Assembly (NCBI GenBank): GCA_020723845.1
Contig: DYIC01000015.1
Span: 1-39,898 of the forward strand
DNA length: 39,898 nt
Reading direction: 5' to 3'
Origin: Hydrogenophaga sp.
Lineage (GTDB): Bacteria > Pseudomonadota > Gammaproteobacteria > Burkholderiales > Burkholderiaceae_C
Shown here: in pieces, positions 1 to 9,849 of the stretch
How positions within the stretch are numbered: position 1 is the first letter of the stretch
How the letters are laid out: each line of letters opens with the position of its first letter
Position numbers and translations under genes: made by a program
The notes under the pieces: model-generated
What the model was told of the DNA's origin: nothing
Database searches by the model: none
The model's input: only the letters and a program-made list of their open reading frames with translations

Positions 1-411
1 CTGCGCACGCTGTTCGACGGCATTGGCGAAGTGGTGCGGCGCTACCAGCCCACGGTGGCGGCGCTGGAGATCGTGTTCGTCAACGTCAACCCGCAGGCCA
101 CGCTCATCCTGGGCCAGGCGCGCGGCTGCTGCCTGACGGCGCTGGTGGCCAACGACCTACCAGTGGCCGAATACACCGCGCTGCAGCTCAAAAAAGCCGT
201 CGTCGGCTACGGCAAGGCGCACAAAGCCCAGGTGCAGGAGATGGTGCGCCGGCTGCTCGACCTGCCGGGGCTACCCGGCAAGGACGCGGCGGACGCGCTG
301 GGCCTGTGCATCACACACGCGCAGGTGGCCCGCACCACCCAAGCCATCCGCGAGGTGGCGCCGTTGCGCGCGCGCACCCATGCGGCTTACAAGGACGGAC
401 GCCATTACTGA
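1..411 (+). CDS. ruvC: Crossover junction endodeoxyribonuclease RuvC, C-terminal part (5' truncated by window edge)
   Basis: RuvC resolves Holliday junctions as a dimer with RuvAB. The reading frame is open from base 1 and ends at 411, giving 136 residues of a family usually near 175, so the first ~40 residues, including the first catalytic Asp, lie outside the window. Visible family marks are the [11 protein letters not shown] segment with the second acidic residue, the helix [10 protein letters not shown], the [16 protein letters not shown] segment, and the C-terminal [14 protein letters not shown] with the last catalytic acids. The GTG at 31 is internal and not the start. The gene is convergent with the small membrane protein that ends at 437, only 25 nt away, with no obvious terminator hairpin between them. 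Confidence 0.95.
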   Translation: MRTLFDGIGEVVRRYQPTVAALEIVFVNVNPQATLILGQARGCCLTALVANDLPVAEYTALQLKKAVVGYGKAHKAQVQEMVRRLLDLPGLPGKDAADALGLCITHAQVARTTQAIREVAPLRARTHAAYKDGRHY

Positions 412-436
412 GTCGCCCGCTCGGCACGGCCCACCG

Positions 437-613
437 CTACCCGATGCGCGACAAGATCAACACGGCAAAGAAGGCCAAGGCGGCGATGACCGTCCACTTC
501 AGAATCACGAGGCCCCAGCGCAGATAGTGCCGCCGCCCGGTGCCCAAATAAAACGCAAAGCACAACGCCGCCCCGCCCAGCAGGGCAAACATCAGGAAGC
601 GGAAGATGAACAC
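437..613 (-). CDS. Small two-helix membrane protein downstream of lpxC (58 aa)
   Basis: This short gene starts with GTG at 613 and stops with TAG at 437-439. GGAG, 8 nt before the GTG, is a plausible ribosome binding site. The 58-residue product starts VFIFRFLMFALLGGAALCFA, which is the first hydrophobic helix (about residues 1-24). A basic turn (GRRHYLRWG) follows, then a second helix (about 35-56: ILKWTVIAALAFFAVLIL). It begins 26 nt after the lpxC stop and probably rides on the lpxC transcript as the last gene of the cluster. No function is recognised. The basic linker suggests an inner-membrane hairpin protein. The codon pattern and membrane-type composition support a real gene; its function is unknown. 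Confidence 0.65.
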   Translation of the reverse strand: MFIFRFLMFALLGGAALCFAFYLGTGRRHYLRWGLVILKWTVIAALAFFAVLILSRIG

Positions 614-639
614 GGCGCGGACTCCAGCGGCGTGGGGCG

Positions 640-1563
640 TCAGCGCGCCAAGGCCAGTTGGGCAAAGCCCGGCGGGGCACGGCGCTCGTCTTCGAAGGTG
701 ACGATCTCGGTCGCGTCCGGTTGCGCCAGCAGCGCGCGCAGCAGCCGGTTGTTGAGCGCGTGCCCGCCCCGATAGGCGCTGTAGGCGGCCAGCAGAGGCC
801 GCCCCACCAGGTACAGGTCACCCATCGCGTCGAGGATTTTGTGCTTGGCGAACTCGTCGTCGTAGCGCAGGCCGTCGGCGTTGAGGACCTTGACGTCGTC
901 GAGCACGATGGCGTTGTCCAGCCCGCCGCCCAGGGCCAGCCCTTGCGAGCGCATGTGCTCCACATCGCGCGTGAAGCCAAAGGTGCGCGCACGCGCGATC
1001 TCGCGCGCGTACTGCCCGCTGCCCAGATCGAAAGTGACACACTGCCCGGTCGCACTGACGGCGGGGTGATCGAACTCGATTTCGAACTGCAGCCGAAACC
1101 CGTGGTACGGCTCCAGCCGCGCCCATTTGAGACTGCGGCCCTCGCCTTCGCGCACCTCCACCGGGCGCGTCACCCGCAAAAAGCGTCGCGGCGCGCGCTG
1201 CACTTCGATGCCTGCGCTTTGCAACAGATAGACGAACGAGGCCGCCGAGCCGTCCAGAATCGGCACTTCCTCGGCCGTGATGTCGATGATGAGGTTGTCG
1301 ATCCCCAAGCCGCAGCAGGCGCTCATGAGGTGCTCGACGGTGTGCACGCGCACGCCGTCGCGCGACAAAGTGGAGGCCAGTCGCGTATCGGTCACCGCTG
1401 TGGCGCTCACCGGGATGTCCACCGGCTCGGCCAAATCGATCCGGCGAAAGACGATGCCGGTGTCGGGTGCTGCGGGGCGCAGCGTGAGCTCGACCCGCTC
1501 GCCGCTGTGCAGGCCCACGCCCACCGCACGTGTGAGGGTCTTGAGGGTGCGTTGCGCAATCAT
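640..1563 (-). CDS. lpxC: UDP-3-O-acyl-N-acetylglucosamine deacetylase
   Basis: LpxC is the zinc-dependent deacetylase that commits UDP-3-O-acyl-GlcNAc to lipid A synthesis in the cytoplasm. The 307-residue length is normal. It opens [21 protein letters not shown], typical of the family. The VEHLMSA segment (His78 with Glu77) and the later [13 protein letters not shown] segment supply the zinc-binding His/His/Asp set. There is no Shine-Dalgarno before the ATG at 1563. A TACAAT box lies 6 nt upstream instead, so lpxC may have its own promoter and a leaderless message besides read-through from ftsZ. It is the last recognised gene of the dcw cluster, a position also seen in E. coli. Confidence 0.98.
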   Translation of the reverse strand: MIAQRTLKTLTRAVGVGLHSGERVELTLRPAAPDTGIVFRRIDLAEPVDIPVSATAVTDTRLASTLSRDGVRVHTVEHLMSACCGLGIDNLIIDITAEEVPILDGSAASFVYLLQSAGIEVQRAPRRFLRVTRPVEVREGEGRSLKWARLEPYHGFRLQFEIEFDHPAVSATGQCVTFDLGSGQYAREIARARTFGFTRDVEHMRSQGLALGGGLDNAIVLDDVKVLNADGLRYDDEFAKHKILDAMGDLYLVGRPLLAAYSAYRGGHALNNRLLRALLAQPDATEIVTFEDERRAPPGFAQLALAR

Positions 1564-1569
1564 AAGGGG

Positions 1570-1575
1570 ATTGTA
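1570..1575 (-). promoter_or_regulatory. Candidate -10 box of lpxC (TACAAT)
   Basis: TACAAT matches TATAAT at 5 of 6 positions and ends 6 nt before the lpxC ATG. No convincing -35 hexamer lies 16-18 nt upstream. A start point 6-8 nt after this box would fall at or beside the ATG, so the message would be leaderless. The same arrangement is found before hslV, rlmI and pyrC. Confidence 0.45.
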
Positions 1576-1612
1576 GGCGCGAGGTCGGATCCGCGCCCAT
1601 CCGGTCGGTCAT

Positions 1613-1670
1613 GCCCTGCCTTGGCGCAGGGCGCGCGCCGGTGAGCCGCGTCGGCAAGACGGCCCACCGG
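1613..1670 (-). terminator. Two tandem hairpins between ftsZ and lpxC, without U-tract
   Basis: Downstream of ftsZ two inverted repeats follow each other. The first in the direction of transcription pairs CCGGTG and GCCG arms (1638-1648 with 1660-1670, one mismatch). The second pairs GCCCTGC with GCAGGGC (1613-1619 with 1626-1632, perfect 7 bp). Neither is followed by a T-run, so this may be a partial terminator, a processing site or an mRNA-stabilising structure that sets ftsZ and lpxC levels apart. Confidence 0.35.
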
Positions 1671-1703
1671 CTGATCGAGGCGTTCCAGGCGTATGCGCGT
1701 GCT

Positions 1704-2930
1704 TTAGTCCGCCTGCTTGCGCAGGAAGGCAGGGATTTCGAAGTCGTCCATGCCGCTGGAAGCCAGCGCCTCGACGCGCGCAGCCGCGTTGCGGGTGCGC
1801 CAGACGCTGGGCACGGCTGGATTGCCCGCCGTGGCCGCGCCACCGCCCGCGCCGGCGGCGCCCGTCGGCACCGCCTGGTTGAGCGTCGGGATGAACGGCA
1901 TGTTGTCGGTCCCCGTGCGCAGGCCCTGGTGCGGCTGGGATTGCACCACGGTCAGCGGCTGGCGCTGGCCGTTGCGGTTCAGGCCGGTGGCGACCACGGT
2001 CACGCGCAGCGCATCGCCCAGCGACTCGTCGTACGCAGTACCGTAGATGACGTGCGCATCCGGCGCGGCAAAGGCGCGGATGGTGTTCATGGCCAGCTTG
2101 GACTCGGCCAGCTTGAGCGACCCCTTGGCCGCGCTGATGAGCACCAACACGCCCTTGGCGCCGCGCATGTCAACGCCCTCCAGCAGCGGGCAGGCCACGG
2201 CCTGCTCGGCGGCGATGCGCGCACGGTCCGGACCGCTGGCCACCGCCGTGCCCATCATGGCCTTGCCGGGCTCGCCCATCACGGTACGCACGTCCTCGAA
2301 GTCGACGTTGACCAGCGCCTCGACGTTGATGATCTCGGCGATGCCGCCGACGGCGTTCTTGAGCACGTCGTTGGCGGCGGCAAACGCTTCGTCTTGCGTG
2401 ACGTCCTCACCCAGCTCCTCGTGCAGCTTGTCGTTGAGCACGACGATGAGCGAATCGACGCATTGCTCCAGCTCGGCCAGGCCCTCCTCGGCGTTGGCCA
2501 TGCGCCGGCCGCCTTCCCAGTCGAAGGGCTTGGTCACCACACCCACGGTCAAAATGCCCATTTCCTTGGCCATCTTGGCGATCACGGGGGCCGCGCCGGT
2601 GCCGGTGCCGCCGCCCATGCCGGCGGTGATGAACAGCATGTGCGCACCCTCGATCGCCTCGCGGATGTCGGCTTCGGCCATCAACGCCGCCTCGCGGCCC
2701 TTGTCGGGCTTGCTGCCCGCACCCAGCCCGGTGCGACCGAGCTGGATCAACCGGTGCGCCGACGAGCGCGCCAGCGCCTGCGCGTCGGTGTTGGCACAAA
2801 TGAACTCCACGCCCTGCACCCGGCTTTGGATCATGTGCTCGACGGCATTGCTGCCGCCACCACCCACGCCGATCACCTTGATCTGCGTGCCGCGGTTGAA
2901 TTCTTCGACTTCGATCATCTCGATGCTCAT
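1704..2930 (-). CDS. ftsZ: Cell division protein FtsZ
   Basis: FtsZ is the tubulin-like GTPase that forms the division ring. The 408-residue protein starts at ATG 2930, with AGGAG 6 nt upstream; the longer open frame above it is not coding. It shows the GTP-binding G-box GGGTGTG at residues 106-112, the T7 loop NVDFED needed for GTP hydrolysis between subunits, a variable Gly/Ala-rich linker, and the conserved C-terminal tail DDFEIPAFLRKQ that binds FtsA and other partners. It follows ftsA by 20 nt, and the good ribosome binding site suggests strong expression relative to its neighbours, as is usual. Nothing is missing. Confidence 0.99.
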   Translation of the reverse strand: MSIEMIEVEEFNRGTQIKVIGVGGGGSNAVEHMIQSRVQGVEFICANTDAQALARSSAHRLIQLGRTGLGAGSKPDKGREAALMAEADIREAIEGAHMLFITAGMGGGTGTGAAPVIAKMAKEMGILTVGVVTKPFDWEGGRRMANAEEGLAELEQCVDSLIVVLNDKLHEELGEDVTQDEAFAAANDVLKNAVGGIAEIINVEALVNVDFEDVRTVMGEPGKAMMGTAVASGPDRARIAAEQAVACPLLEGVDMRGAKGVLVLISAAKGSLKLAESKLAMNTIRAFAAPDAHVIYGTAYDESLGDALRVTVVATGLNRNGQRQPLTVVQSQPHQGLRTGTDNMPFIPTLNQAVPTGAAGAGGGAATAGNPAVPSVWRTRNAAARVEALASSGMDDFEIPAFLRKQAD

Positions 2931-2950
2931 GGAACGCTCCTTGCCTGTGT

Positions 2951-4180
2951 TCAGAAATTGCCGACGAACCACTCTTTGACGCGCGTCAGCAGGCCCCCGA
3001 CCGAGCCCGCCTTCTGCACCACCTTGTGCCCGCGCAGGCGCGCCAGGCGCGCCTCCTCGAGCAAACCCATCACCGTGGCCGCGCGCGGCTGCGCGACCAT
3101 GTCCCCGAGGGCACCGGCGTACTGGGGCACGCCGCGCCGCACGGGTTTGAGAAAAATGTCCTCGCCCAGCTCGACCATGCCAGGCATGACTGCGCTGCCA
3201 CCGGTGAGCACGATGCCGCTGGAGAGCAGCTCCTCGTGCCCCGATTCGCGAATCACGGCTTGCACCAGCGCAAAAATCTCCTCCACGCGCGGCTCGATCA
3301 CACCGGCGAGCGCCTGGCGGCTGAGCAGGCGCGGCCCGCGATCCCCGAGGCCAGGGACTTCCACCTGCTGATCCGGATCGGCCAGCAACTGCTTGGCGCA
3401 GCCACTCTCGACTTTGATGTCCTCTGCATCCTTGGTGGGGGTGCGCAGCGCCATCGCGATGTCGTTGGTGATCAGATCCCCCGCGATGGGGATGGCCGCC
3501 GTGTGGCGGATGGCACCGCCGGCGAAGATCGCCACGTCGGTGGTGCCCGCGCCGATGTCCACCAGCGCCACGCCCAGCTCTTTTTCGTCCTCCGTCAGTA
3601 CGGCCTGCGCCGCCGCCAGCGGATTGAGCATGAGCTGGTCCACCTCCAAGCCACAGCGGCGCACGCACTTGAGAATGTTTTCGGCAGCGCTCTGGGCGCC
3701 GGTGACGATGTGCACCTTGGCCTCGAGCCGGATGCCACTCATGCCGATCGGCTCTTTGACCTCTTGGCCGTCGATGATGAATTCCTGCGGTTCGACCAAC
3801 AGCAAACGCTGGTCGGTGGAGATATTGATCGCTTTGGCCGTCTCGATGACGCGCGCGACGTCGGCCGGGCTGACCTCGCGGTCTTTGATCGCCACCATGC
3901 CGCTGGAGTTGATGCCGCGAATGTGGCTGCCGGTGATGCCGGTGTAGACACGCGCGATGCGGCAGTCGGCCATCAGCTCGGCTTCTTTGAGGGCCTGCTG
4001 GATGCTGGCCACGGTGGCGTCGATATTGACGACCACCCCGCGCTTGAGACCATTGCTGGGGGCGACACCCAGACCGGCGAGCTTGAGCTCGCCACCTGGC
4101 AGGACTTCGGCCACCACCACCATGATCTTGGCGGTGCCGATGTCGAGTCCGACCACGATGTCCTTGTATTCCTTGGCCAT
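2951..4180 (-). CDS. ftsA: Cell division protein FtsA
   Basis: FtsA is the actin-like ATPase that tethers FtsZ to the membrane and recruits later division proteins. The 409-residue protein begins MAKEYKDIVVGLDIGTAKI, where DIGTAK is the phosphate-1 loop of the actin fold. LVDIGAGTTDVAIF is phosphate-2 and IVLTGGSAVMPGM the adenosine motif. The C-terminal end GGLLTRVKEWFVGNF is the amphipathic membrane-targeting helix. The ATG at 4180 sits 7 nt after the ftsQ stop with no clear Shine-Dalgarno, so translation is probably coupled to ftsQ. A longer in-frame reading upstream overlaps ftsQ and was not chosen. Confidence 0.99.
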   Translation of the reverse strand: MAKEYKDIVVGLDIGTAKIMVVVAEVLPGGELKLAGLGVAPSNGLKRGVVVNIDATVASIQQALKEAELMADCRIARVYTGITGSHIRGINSSGMVAIKDREVSPADVARVIETAKAINISTDQRLLLVEPQEFIIDGQEVKEPIGMSGIRLEAKVHIVTGAQSAAENILKCVRRCGLEVDQLMLNPLAAAQAVLTEDEKELGVALVDIGAGTTDVAIFAGGAIRHTAAIPIAGDLITNDIAMALRTPTKDAEDIKVESGCAKQLLADPDQQVEVPGLGDRGPRLLSRQALAGVIEPRVEEIFALVQAVIRESGHEELLSSGIVLTGGSAVMPGMVELGEDIFLKPVRRGVPQYAGALGDMVAQPRAATVMGLLEEARLARLRGHKVVQKAGSVGGLLTRVKEWFVGNF

Positions 4181-4187
4181 GATGCGT

Positions 4188-5039
4188 TCAGCGGGTGGGT
4201 TGACGGGCAGACGCGGGCGCGGGCCGTGCGGTGGCGGGGGCACGCGCTCGCGGGCTTGCGGGGGCGTCGGGCTGGGTGGACACGCCGCGCAGCTGCAGCG
4301 CGTATCCGTTGGGGTAGCGCAGGTCGGCGCTGACGATGTCGCGCGCGCCGTAGCGGGCGCGCAGCGCGGCCTGGGTGGTGGCAAAGCGCTGCAGGCGCTC
4401 GACGACCTCGGCCTCGCCGCGGCCAAGCTCGATCGGCGCGCCGCTGTCGAGCGTCAGCCGCCAACTGCCGCGGCCCGACAGCTCCAGCCGTCCGACGTCA
4501 CGCCCCAACCGCTCGACGAGGGGCGACAGGCGGCGGTACATCGCCACCACGGCTTCGGCTTCGCCTGCGGGCCCATACAGCACGCTCCATTGGTCGGCGG
4601 CGGGGTCGTCGGGGTCGGCCTCGAACACCTCACCACGCACGCTCACCAAGCGCCCCCCACCGGGCTCACCCCACCACGCCAGCGGCTCGTGCTCGCGCAG
4701 TGTGACGCGCAGACGGTTCGGAAACTCGCGCTCCACCACGGCCTCGCGCACCCACGGCAGCGCCTCGAAGCGGGCGCGGGCCTCGGCCAGATCCAGCGTC
4801 AGGAAGGTACCGCGCAGGTGCGGCACCACGAGCGCCCGCACCGTCACCGCGTTTTGGTGGGTCACGTCGCCGTGCAGGGTGATGGCCTGCAGCGTCCACA
4901 GCGGATGCCGCGCCACCCACACCCCCAGCGCCACCACGACGGCCCCCGCGGCGAGCGCCCACAGCGCCGCGGCCACAGCGTTCATCCAGCGCACATCGGC
5001 CGGCATGGGCGTGGGAGGGGTCGCGGCGCGCGTCGCCAT
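4188..5039 (-). CDS. ftsQ: Cell division protein FtsQ
   Basis: FtsQ is a bitopic inner-membrane protein that links FtsA/FtsZ to FtsL-FtsB and the septal synthases. The 283-residue product has a short cytoplasmic tail, one membrane helix (about residues 18-43, NAVAAALWALAAGAVVVALGV), then a POTRA domain beginning ITLHGDVTHQNAVTV, and the beta domain with LPWVREAVVEREFPNRL, which is characteristic of FtsQ. The C-terminus is Ala/Pro-rich and variable. The ATG at 5039 lies one base after the ddl stop, with GGAGGAG about 9 nt upstream, overlapping the end of ddl. Confidence 0.97.
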   Translation of the reverse strand: MATRAATPPTPMPADVRWMNAVAAALWALAAGAVVVALGVWVARHPLWTLQAITLHGDVTHQNAVTVRALVVPHLRGTFLTLDLAEARARFEALPWVREAVVEREFPNRLRVTLREHEPLAWWGEPGGGRLVSVRGEVFEADPDDPAADQWSVLYGPAGEAEAVVAMYRRLSPLVERLGRDVGRLELSGRGSWRLTLDSGAPIELGRGEAEVVERLQRFATTQAALRARYGARDIVSADLRYPNGYALQLRGVSTQPDAPASPRARAPATARPAPASARQPTR

Positions 5040-5040
5040 C

Positions 5041-6033
5041 TCAGCGCTCTCCTCCAGACGCGGTGTCGGCGGACGGCGGGTTGTCCAACGTGGCCGCCGC
5101 CAGCAGGCGCAGGCACAGCGCACCGTAGTCCAGCCCGACGGCTTGCGCGGCCATGGGCACCAGCGAATGCCCGGTCATGCCGGGCGAGGTATTCATCTCC
5201 AGCAAATAGGGACGGCGCGTGGCGGCGTCGATCATCACGTCGGCGCGCGCCCAGCCGCGGCAGCCCAATGCGCGGTAGGCCGCCAGTACCAAGGTCTGGA
5301 TGGCCGCCTCCTCGTGCGCGGGCAGACCGCTGGGGATGAGGTAGCGCGTCTCGTCGCTGAAATATTTGTGCTCGTAGTCGTAGTTGCCACCGGGCGCCAC
5401 GATGCGAATGAGCGGCAGTGCCTGCGCCTCGCGGCCGCTGCCCAGCACCGCGCACGTGACTTCGTCACCGGCGATGAACTGCTCACACAGCACCTGTGCA
5501 TCGTGACGCGCCGCCAGCAGGTAGGCATCGGCGCACTGCCCCCGGGCGGTGACCTTGGTCAGGCCGATCGTGGAGCCCTCGCGCGCCGGCTTGACGATCA
5601 TCGGCGCGCCCAGCGCGTCGAACGCCGCCTGCGTCTCCTCGACGCTGCCGACCAGGCGCCAGTCCGGCGTGGGCAGCCCTTCGGCGCGCCACAGGCGCTT
5701 GGTCATGGTCTTGTCGATGGCCAGGCTCGACGCCAGCACGCCCGAGCCGGTGTAGGGGATGCCCATCAGCTCCAGCGCGCCTTGCACGGTGCCATCTTCG
5801 CCATAGCGCCCGTGCAGCGCGATGAAGGCGCGCGCAAACCCCTCTTGCGCCAGCATCCACAGCGAGCGCTCGGCGGGATCGAAGGCGTGCGCGTCCACGC
5901 CCGCGCTGCGCAACGCTTGCAGCACCCCCTGCCCGGACATGAGCGAGACCTCGCGCTCGGCCGAGCGGCCACCCATGAGCACCGCGACCTTGCCAAAGGC
6001 GCGCGGATCGGGCATCGTGTCGTGGCGCGTCAT
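5041..6033 (-). CDS. ddl: D-alanine--D-alanine ligase
   Basis: Ddl is the ATP-grasp enzyme that joins two D-Ala to make the dipeptide that MurF adds to the peptidoglycan precursor. From ATG 6033 the protein has 330 residues. It shows the N-terminal [12 protein letters not shown] with the D-Ala-binding Glu, the EGSTIG loop, [13 protein letters not shown], and the magnesium-binding [17 protein letters not shown]. The start overlaps the murC stop as ATGA (4 nt), which implies translational coupling. The upstream in-frame extension to 6135 lies inside murC and is low-complexity Gly/Ala, so it was rejected. Confidence 0.98.
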   Translation of the reverse strand: MTRHDTMPDPRAFGKVAVLMGGRSAEREVSLMSGQGVLQALRSAGVDAHAFDPAERSLWMLAQEGFARAFIALHGRYGEDGTVQGALELMGIPYTGSGVLASSLAIDKTMTKRLWRAEGLPTPDWRLVGSVEETQAAFDALGAPMIVKPAREGSTIGLTKVTARGQCADAYLLAARHDAQVLCEQFIAGDEVTCAVLGSGREAQALPLIRIVAPGGNYDYEHKYFSDETRYLIPSGLPAHEEAAIQTLVLAAYRALGCRGWARADVMIDAATRRPYLLEMNTSPGMTGHSLVPMAAQAVGLDYGALCLRLLAAATLDNPPSADTASGGER

Positions 6034-7472
6034 GTCGTCGCCTCCCCGGCCAGGGTGGGGGTCGCCAGCGTCTGTGCCTGCGCCAGCGCCACCACCTGGG
6101 CCGCCACCGCGCCAATCGAGCCCGCCCCCATGCACAGCACCACGTCCCCGTCGCGCGCGTGTTGCAGGATGGCCTGCGGCAGCTCGGCCACGTCGGGCAC
6201 GAACTGCGGCTCCACCCGGCCTGCCACGCGCAGCGCGCGCGCCAGGCTGCGGCCATCCGCCGCCACGATCGGGGGCTCACCGGCGGCGTACACCTCGGTC
6301 AGCAACACGGCGTCGGCTTGCCCCAGCACGCGCACGAAGTCCTCGAAGCAATCGCGCGTGCGGGTGTAGCGGTGCGGCTGAAACGCCAGCACCAGCCGCC
6401 GGCCCGGGTAGGCACCACGCGCCGCGGCCATGGTCGCGGCCATCTCCACCGGATGGTGGCCGTAGTCGTCGATCACCGTGGCGTGCCCGCCGGCAGGCAG
6501 CGCCACCTCGCCATGGCGTTGGAAGCGCCGTCCCACCCCTTTGAATTCTGCCAGCGCCTGCAGCACCGCCGCATCCGGCACGCCCAGCTCCACCGCCACC
6601 GCGATGGCGGCCAGTGCGTTGCGCACGTTGTGCTCGCCGGGCAGGTTCAGCACGACGTCCAGATCGGGCAGATCGATGCCGTTGCGCCGCTGCACGCGAA
6701 AATGCATCTGCTCGCCCACCGCCCGTACGTCGAGCGCGCGCACCTGCGCGTCGTCGCTCAACCCATACGGCGTGATGGGGCGCTGGATGGCCGGCAGCAG
6801 CGCGCGCACGTGCGGGTCGTCGATACACACCACCGCCGCGCCATAAAACGGCATGCGGTGCAGGAAGTCCACGAACGCCTGCTGCAGGCGACCGAAGTCG
6901 TGGCCATACGTGTCCATGTGGTCGGCGTCGATGTTGGTGACCACGGCCATGATCGGCAGCAGGTTCAGGAACGACGCGTCCGATTCATCGGCCTCCACCA
7001 CGATGTATTCGCCCTGGCCGAGTCGGGCGTGGGCTCCCACGCTGTTGAGCCGTCCGCCAATCACGAAGGTGGGATCGAGCCCCGCGGCGGCCAGCACGCT
7101 GGCGACCAAACTCGTGGTGGTCGTCTTGCCATGCGTGCCGGCGATGGCGATGCCTTTTTTCATGCGCATCAGCTCGGCCAGCATGACCGCGCGCGGTACC
7201 ACCGGCAGCATGCGCGCCTGCGCAGCCTGCACCTCTGGGTTGCTGGGCTGCACCGCGCTGGAGACGACGACGCAGTCGGCGCCCTCGATGTGCGCGGCGT
7301 CGTGCCCGATGAGCACACGCGCACCCAACTGACGCAGGCGACGCGTGGCGGCATTGTCGGCAAGGTCGGAGCCCGAGACGGTGTACCCCAGCGTGAGCAG
7401 CACCTCGGCGATGCCGCTCATGCCGGCACCGCCGATGCCCACGAAGTGAATGTGTCGAATCGCGTGTTTCAT
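6030..7472 (-). CDS. murC: UDP-N-acetylmuramate--L-alanine ligase
   Basis: MurC adds the first amino acid, L-Ala, to UDP-MurNAc in the cytoplasm. It is 480 residues from ATG 7472, a normal length. [20 protein letters not shown] is the N-terminal UDP-binding Rossmann motif; [12 protein letters not shown] is the ATP-binding P-loop of the Mur ligase central domain; [11 protein letters not shown] and the later DDYGHHPVE mark the catalytic and C-terminal domains. It starts 8 nt after the murG stop without an obvious Shine-Dalgarno and overlaps ddl by 4 nt at its end. The open frame continues far upstream in the wrong frame of murG; that part is not coding. Confidence 0.99.
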   Translation of the reverse strand: MKHAIRHIHFVGIGGAGMSGIAEVLLTLGYTVSGSDLADNAATRRLRQLGARVLIGHDAAHIEGADCVVVSSAVQPSNPEVQAAQARMLPVVPRAVMLAELMRMKKGIAIAGTHGKTTTTSLVASVLAAAGLDPTFVIGGRLNSVGAHARLGQGEYIVVEADESDASFLNLLPIMAVVTNIDADHMDTYGHDFGRLQQAFVDFLHRMPFYGAAVVCIDDPHVRALLPAIQRPITPYGLSDDAQVRALDVRAVGEQMHFRVQRRNGIDLPDLDVVLNLPGEHNVRNALAAIAVAVELGVPDAAVLQALAEFKGVGRRFQRHGEVALPAGGHATVIDDYGHHPVEMAATMAAARGAYPGRRLVLAFQPHRYTRTRDCFEDFVRVLGQADAVLLTEVYAAGEPPIVAADGRSLARALRVAGRVEPQFVPDVAELPQAILQHARDGDVVLCMGAGSIGAVAAQVVALAQAQTLATPTLAGEATT

Positions 7473-7480
7473 GTCGGGGT

Positions 7481-8554
7481 TTAGGTCTGCTTGGCGGCCA
7501 GCGAGGTACAGGCGCGCACCATGGCATCCACGGCGCCGGTCTGGCGGTGCGCCCAGGCACGCTCGGCGCGCTGCGCCAGGTCCTGGCGCGTCAGGCCACG
7601 CAGCCAGTCGGCCAGCCATTCGGGCGTCAGTTCCGACTGCGAACGCAGCCAGGCTGCGCCGTCGTCGCTCAGAAAGCGGGCATTGGCGGTCTGGTGGTCG
7701 TCCACCGCATGCGGAAACGGCACGAACAGCGCCGCGGCGCCCACCGCGGCAATTTCGGTCACGGTGCTGGCCCCCGCGCGCGCGATGATCACGTCGGCGT
7801 CGGCAAAGGCGCGCGCGGTGTCGTCGATGAAGGCCACGCATTGCGCTTCTACCCCGGCCTGCGCGTAGGCCGCACGCAACGCGTCCAGGTGCCGCTCGCC
7901 GCTTTGGTGCCACACCATCGGCCGCTGTGATGGCGGCAGCAGGGCCAGTGCGCGGGGCACGGTCTCGTTGAGCGCCTGCGCTCCCAGGCTGCCCCCGACC
8001 ACCAGCAGCCGCAGCGGCCCCTGCCGCCCGGCAAACCGCCGTGCCGGTGGGTCCTGCTGCAAAAACGCGGCGCGCAACGGATTGCCGATCCACTGGCCAC
8101 CAGGCAGCGCGCCGGGGAAGGCGCAAAACACCCGGTCGGCAACCTGCGCCAACACCCGGTTGGCCAGTCCTGCCACCGAATTCTGTTCGTGCAGCACCAG
8201 GGGCCGGCCAGCCAGCACGGCCATCATCCCGCCGGGGAAGGTGATGTAGCCGCCCAGGCCGACGACCACGTCCGGCCGCACCCGGCGCACCACGCGCCAC
8301 GCTTGCCAAAACGCACGCAGCAGGCGCACGGGCAACCATGCCAGCGTCAGCGGTCCCTTGCCGCGCACGCCGCCAAAATCCACGGGCTCGAACGGAAAGC
8401 CGCGCGGCGGCACCAGACGCGCCTCCATGCTGCCGGGTGCGCCCAGCCAGTGCACGCGCCAGCCCTCGGCGCGCAGCGCCTCGGCCACCGCCAGCCCGGG
8501 AAAGATATGGCCCCCGGTGCCGCCCGCCATCACCAGTGCGCAACGCGCCGTCAT
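7481..8554 (-). CDS. murG: UDP-GlcNAc:undecaprenyl-PP-MurNAc-pentapeptide GlcNAc transferase
   Basis: MurG is the peripheral membrane glycosyltransferase that turns lipid I into lipid II. The 357-residue protein carries the N-terminal [18 protein letters not shown] glycine loop, [13 protein letters not shown], the [12 protein letters not shown] motif, and the C-terminal donor domain with [13 protein letters not shown] and [13 protein letters not shown]. Its ATG overlaps the ftsW stop (ATGA, 8551-8554). It sits between ftsW and murC as in other proteobacterial dcw clusters. Confidence 0.99.
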   Translation of the reverse strand: MTARCALVMAGGTGGHIFPGLAVAEALRAEGWRVHWLGAPGSMEARLVPPRGFPFEPVDFGGVRGKGPLTLAWLPVRLLRAFWQAWRVVRRVRPDVVVGLGGYITFPGGMMAVLAGRPLVLHEQNSVAGLANRVLAQVADRVFCAFPGALPGGQWIGNPLRAAFLQQDPPARRFAGRQGPLRLLVVGGSLGAQALNETVPRALALLPPSQRPMVWHQSGERHLDALRAAYAQAGVEAQCVAFIDDTARAFADADVIIARAGASTVTEIAAVGAAALFVPFPHAVDDHQTANARFLSDDGAAWLRSQSELTPEWLADWLRGLTRQDLAQRAERAWAHRQTGAVDAMVRACTSLAAKQT

Positions 8555-9849
8555 GCCCGCCTCCCGTGCATGCGCAATTTGTTTTCCCAGTCCACCCGCA
8601 GCACGAACGCCAGCGCCACCAGGTTCATCAGAATGGCCGACCCGCCGTAGCTCATCAGCGGCAACGTCAACCCCTTGGTGGGTAGGGCACCCAGGTTGAC
8701 GCCAATGTTGATGAACGCCTGAAACCCGATCCACAGGCCCACGCCCTGCGCGGCCAACCCGGCAAACACCAGGTCCAGCGCGATGGCCTGCCGCCCGATC
8801 TGCATGATGCGACGCGTCAGCCACATGAACAGCACGATGAGCGTGAGCACGCCCACGAAGCCGAATTCCTCGCCGATGACGGCGAGCAAAAAGTCGGTGT
8901 GCGCCTCGGGCAGCCAGTGCAGCTTCTCGACGCTGGCACCCAGCCCGACGCCGAACCACTCGCCACGGCCCAGGGCGATGAGCGCGTGCGTGAGCTGATA
9001 CCCCTTGCCGAGTGCGTGCTGCTCGCTCCACGGATCGAGGTAGGCGAAGATGCGCTCGCGCCGCCATTCGTTGGTCAGCACCACGATCGCAAACGCCGCC
9101 ACCACCACCAGCGCGATGAGGAAGAACATGCGCGCGTTGACCCCGCCCAGGAACAAGATACCCATGGCGATGACCGCGATCACCATGAACGCGCCCATGT
9201 CGGGCTCGGCCAACAGCAGCACCCCCACCAGACCGACCGCCAAGGCCATCGGCCACACCGCCCGGAAAAATTGCTCCTTGACCTCCATGCGGCGCACCAT
9301 GTAGCTGGCGGCGTAGAGCACGACGGCGAACTTGGCCAGCTCCGACGGCTGGAAGTTCATGAACCCCAGCGGGATCCAGCGCCGTGCGCCGTTGACGCCC
9401 TTGCCGATGAACGGCACCAGGACGATGACCAGCAACGCCAGCGCGAGCACGAACAGCGGGTTGGCCCACTGCTGCCAGCGCTCGGTGGGAATCTGGAATA
9501 CGACCGTGGCGGCCACCGCGCCGATGCCGATGGCCAGCGCATGCCGCAGCACAAAGTGAGTCGGGCTGTAGTTCGCAAAACGCGGGTTGTCCGGCAGCGC
9601 GACGGAGGCGGAGTACACCATCACCAGCCCCCAGCACAGCAGCGCCACGATCACCCACAGCAGGGGCTGGTCGATGCCGCTGGCACTGGCCGCCGGCGCG
9701 GGCGCGCGCGCCCAGTCGCGACGCATCAGGCGCACGGGCAGGTCAGCGGTCATGGTCCCGCCGCTGGCGTGCCCCCCGCCTGGCAGCCACCGCGCCAGTA
9801 CCTTTCGTGTGGATGCCTGCCACCGCTGCCAACGATCGATCACGCTCAT
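8551..9849 (-). CDS. ftsW: Septal peptidoglycan glycosyltransferase FtsW
   Basis: FtsW is the SEDS-family polymerase that extends septal glycan strands from lipid II together with FtsI. The 432-residue protein has a cytoplasmic N-terminal region of about 60 residues and about ten membrane helices. SEDS signatures are GINGARRWI-like [33 protein letters not shown], the loop [18 protein letters not shown], and the C-terminal [13 protein letters not shown]. The start ATG 9849 overlaps the murD stop (ATGA). The N-terminal tail is longer than in many relatives; an internal ATG at MTADLPV could be an alternative start, but the overlap favours the first. Confidence 0.98.
   Translation of the reverse strand: MSVIDRWQRWQASTRKVLARWLPGGGHASGGTMTADLPVRLMRRDWARAPAPAASASGIDQPLLWVIVALLCWGLVMVYSASVALPDNPRFANYSPTHFVLRHALAIGIGAVAATVVFQIPTERWQQWANPLFVLALALLVIVLVPFIGKGVNGARRWIPLGFMNFQPSELAKFAVVLYAASYMVRRMEVKEQFFRAVWPMALAVGLVGVLLLAEPDMGAFMVIAVIAMGILFLGGVNARMFFLIALVVVAAFAIVVLTNEWRRERIFAYLDPWSEQHALGKGYQLTHALIALGRGEWFGVGLGASVEKLHWLPEAHTDFLLAVIGEEFGFVGVLTLIVLFMWLTRRIMQIGRQAIALDLVFAGLAAQGVGLWIGFQAFINIGVNLGALPTKGLTLPLMSYGGSAILMNLVALAFVLRVDWENKLRMHGRRA

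Noticed and set aside
1611-3371. Long plus-strand open frame (586 codons) opposite ftsZ/ftsA
   Set aside because: It is antisense to two certain genes; high GC leaves few stops in the shadow frames, and the product is Arg/His/Ala-rich with no domain.
4375-6369. Plus-strand open frame of 664 codons opposite ftsQ/ddl/murC
   Set aside because: Shadow of conserved genes with low-complexity composition and no recognisable motif.
7473-8543. Upstream in-frame extension of murC across murG
   Set aside because: It is a wrong-frame reading of murG; the MurC family starts at [18 protein letters not shown] 7472.
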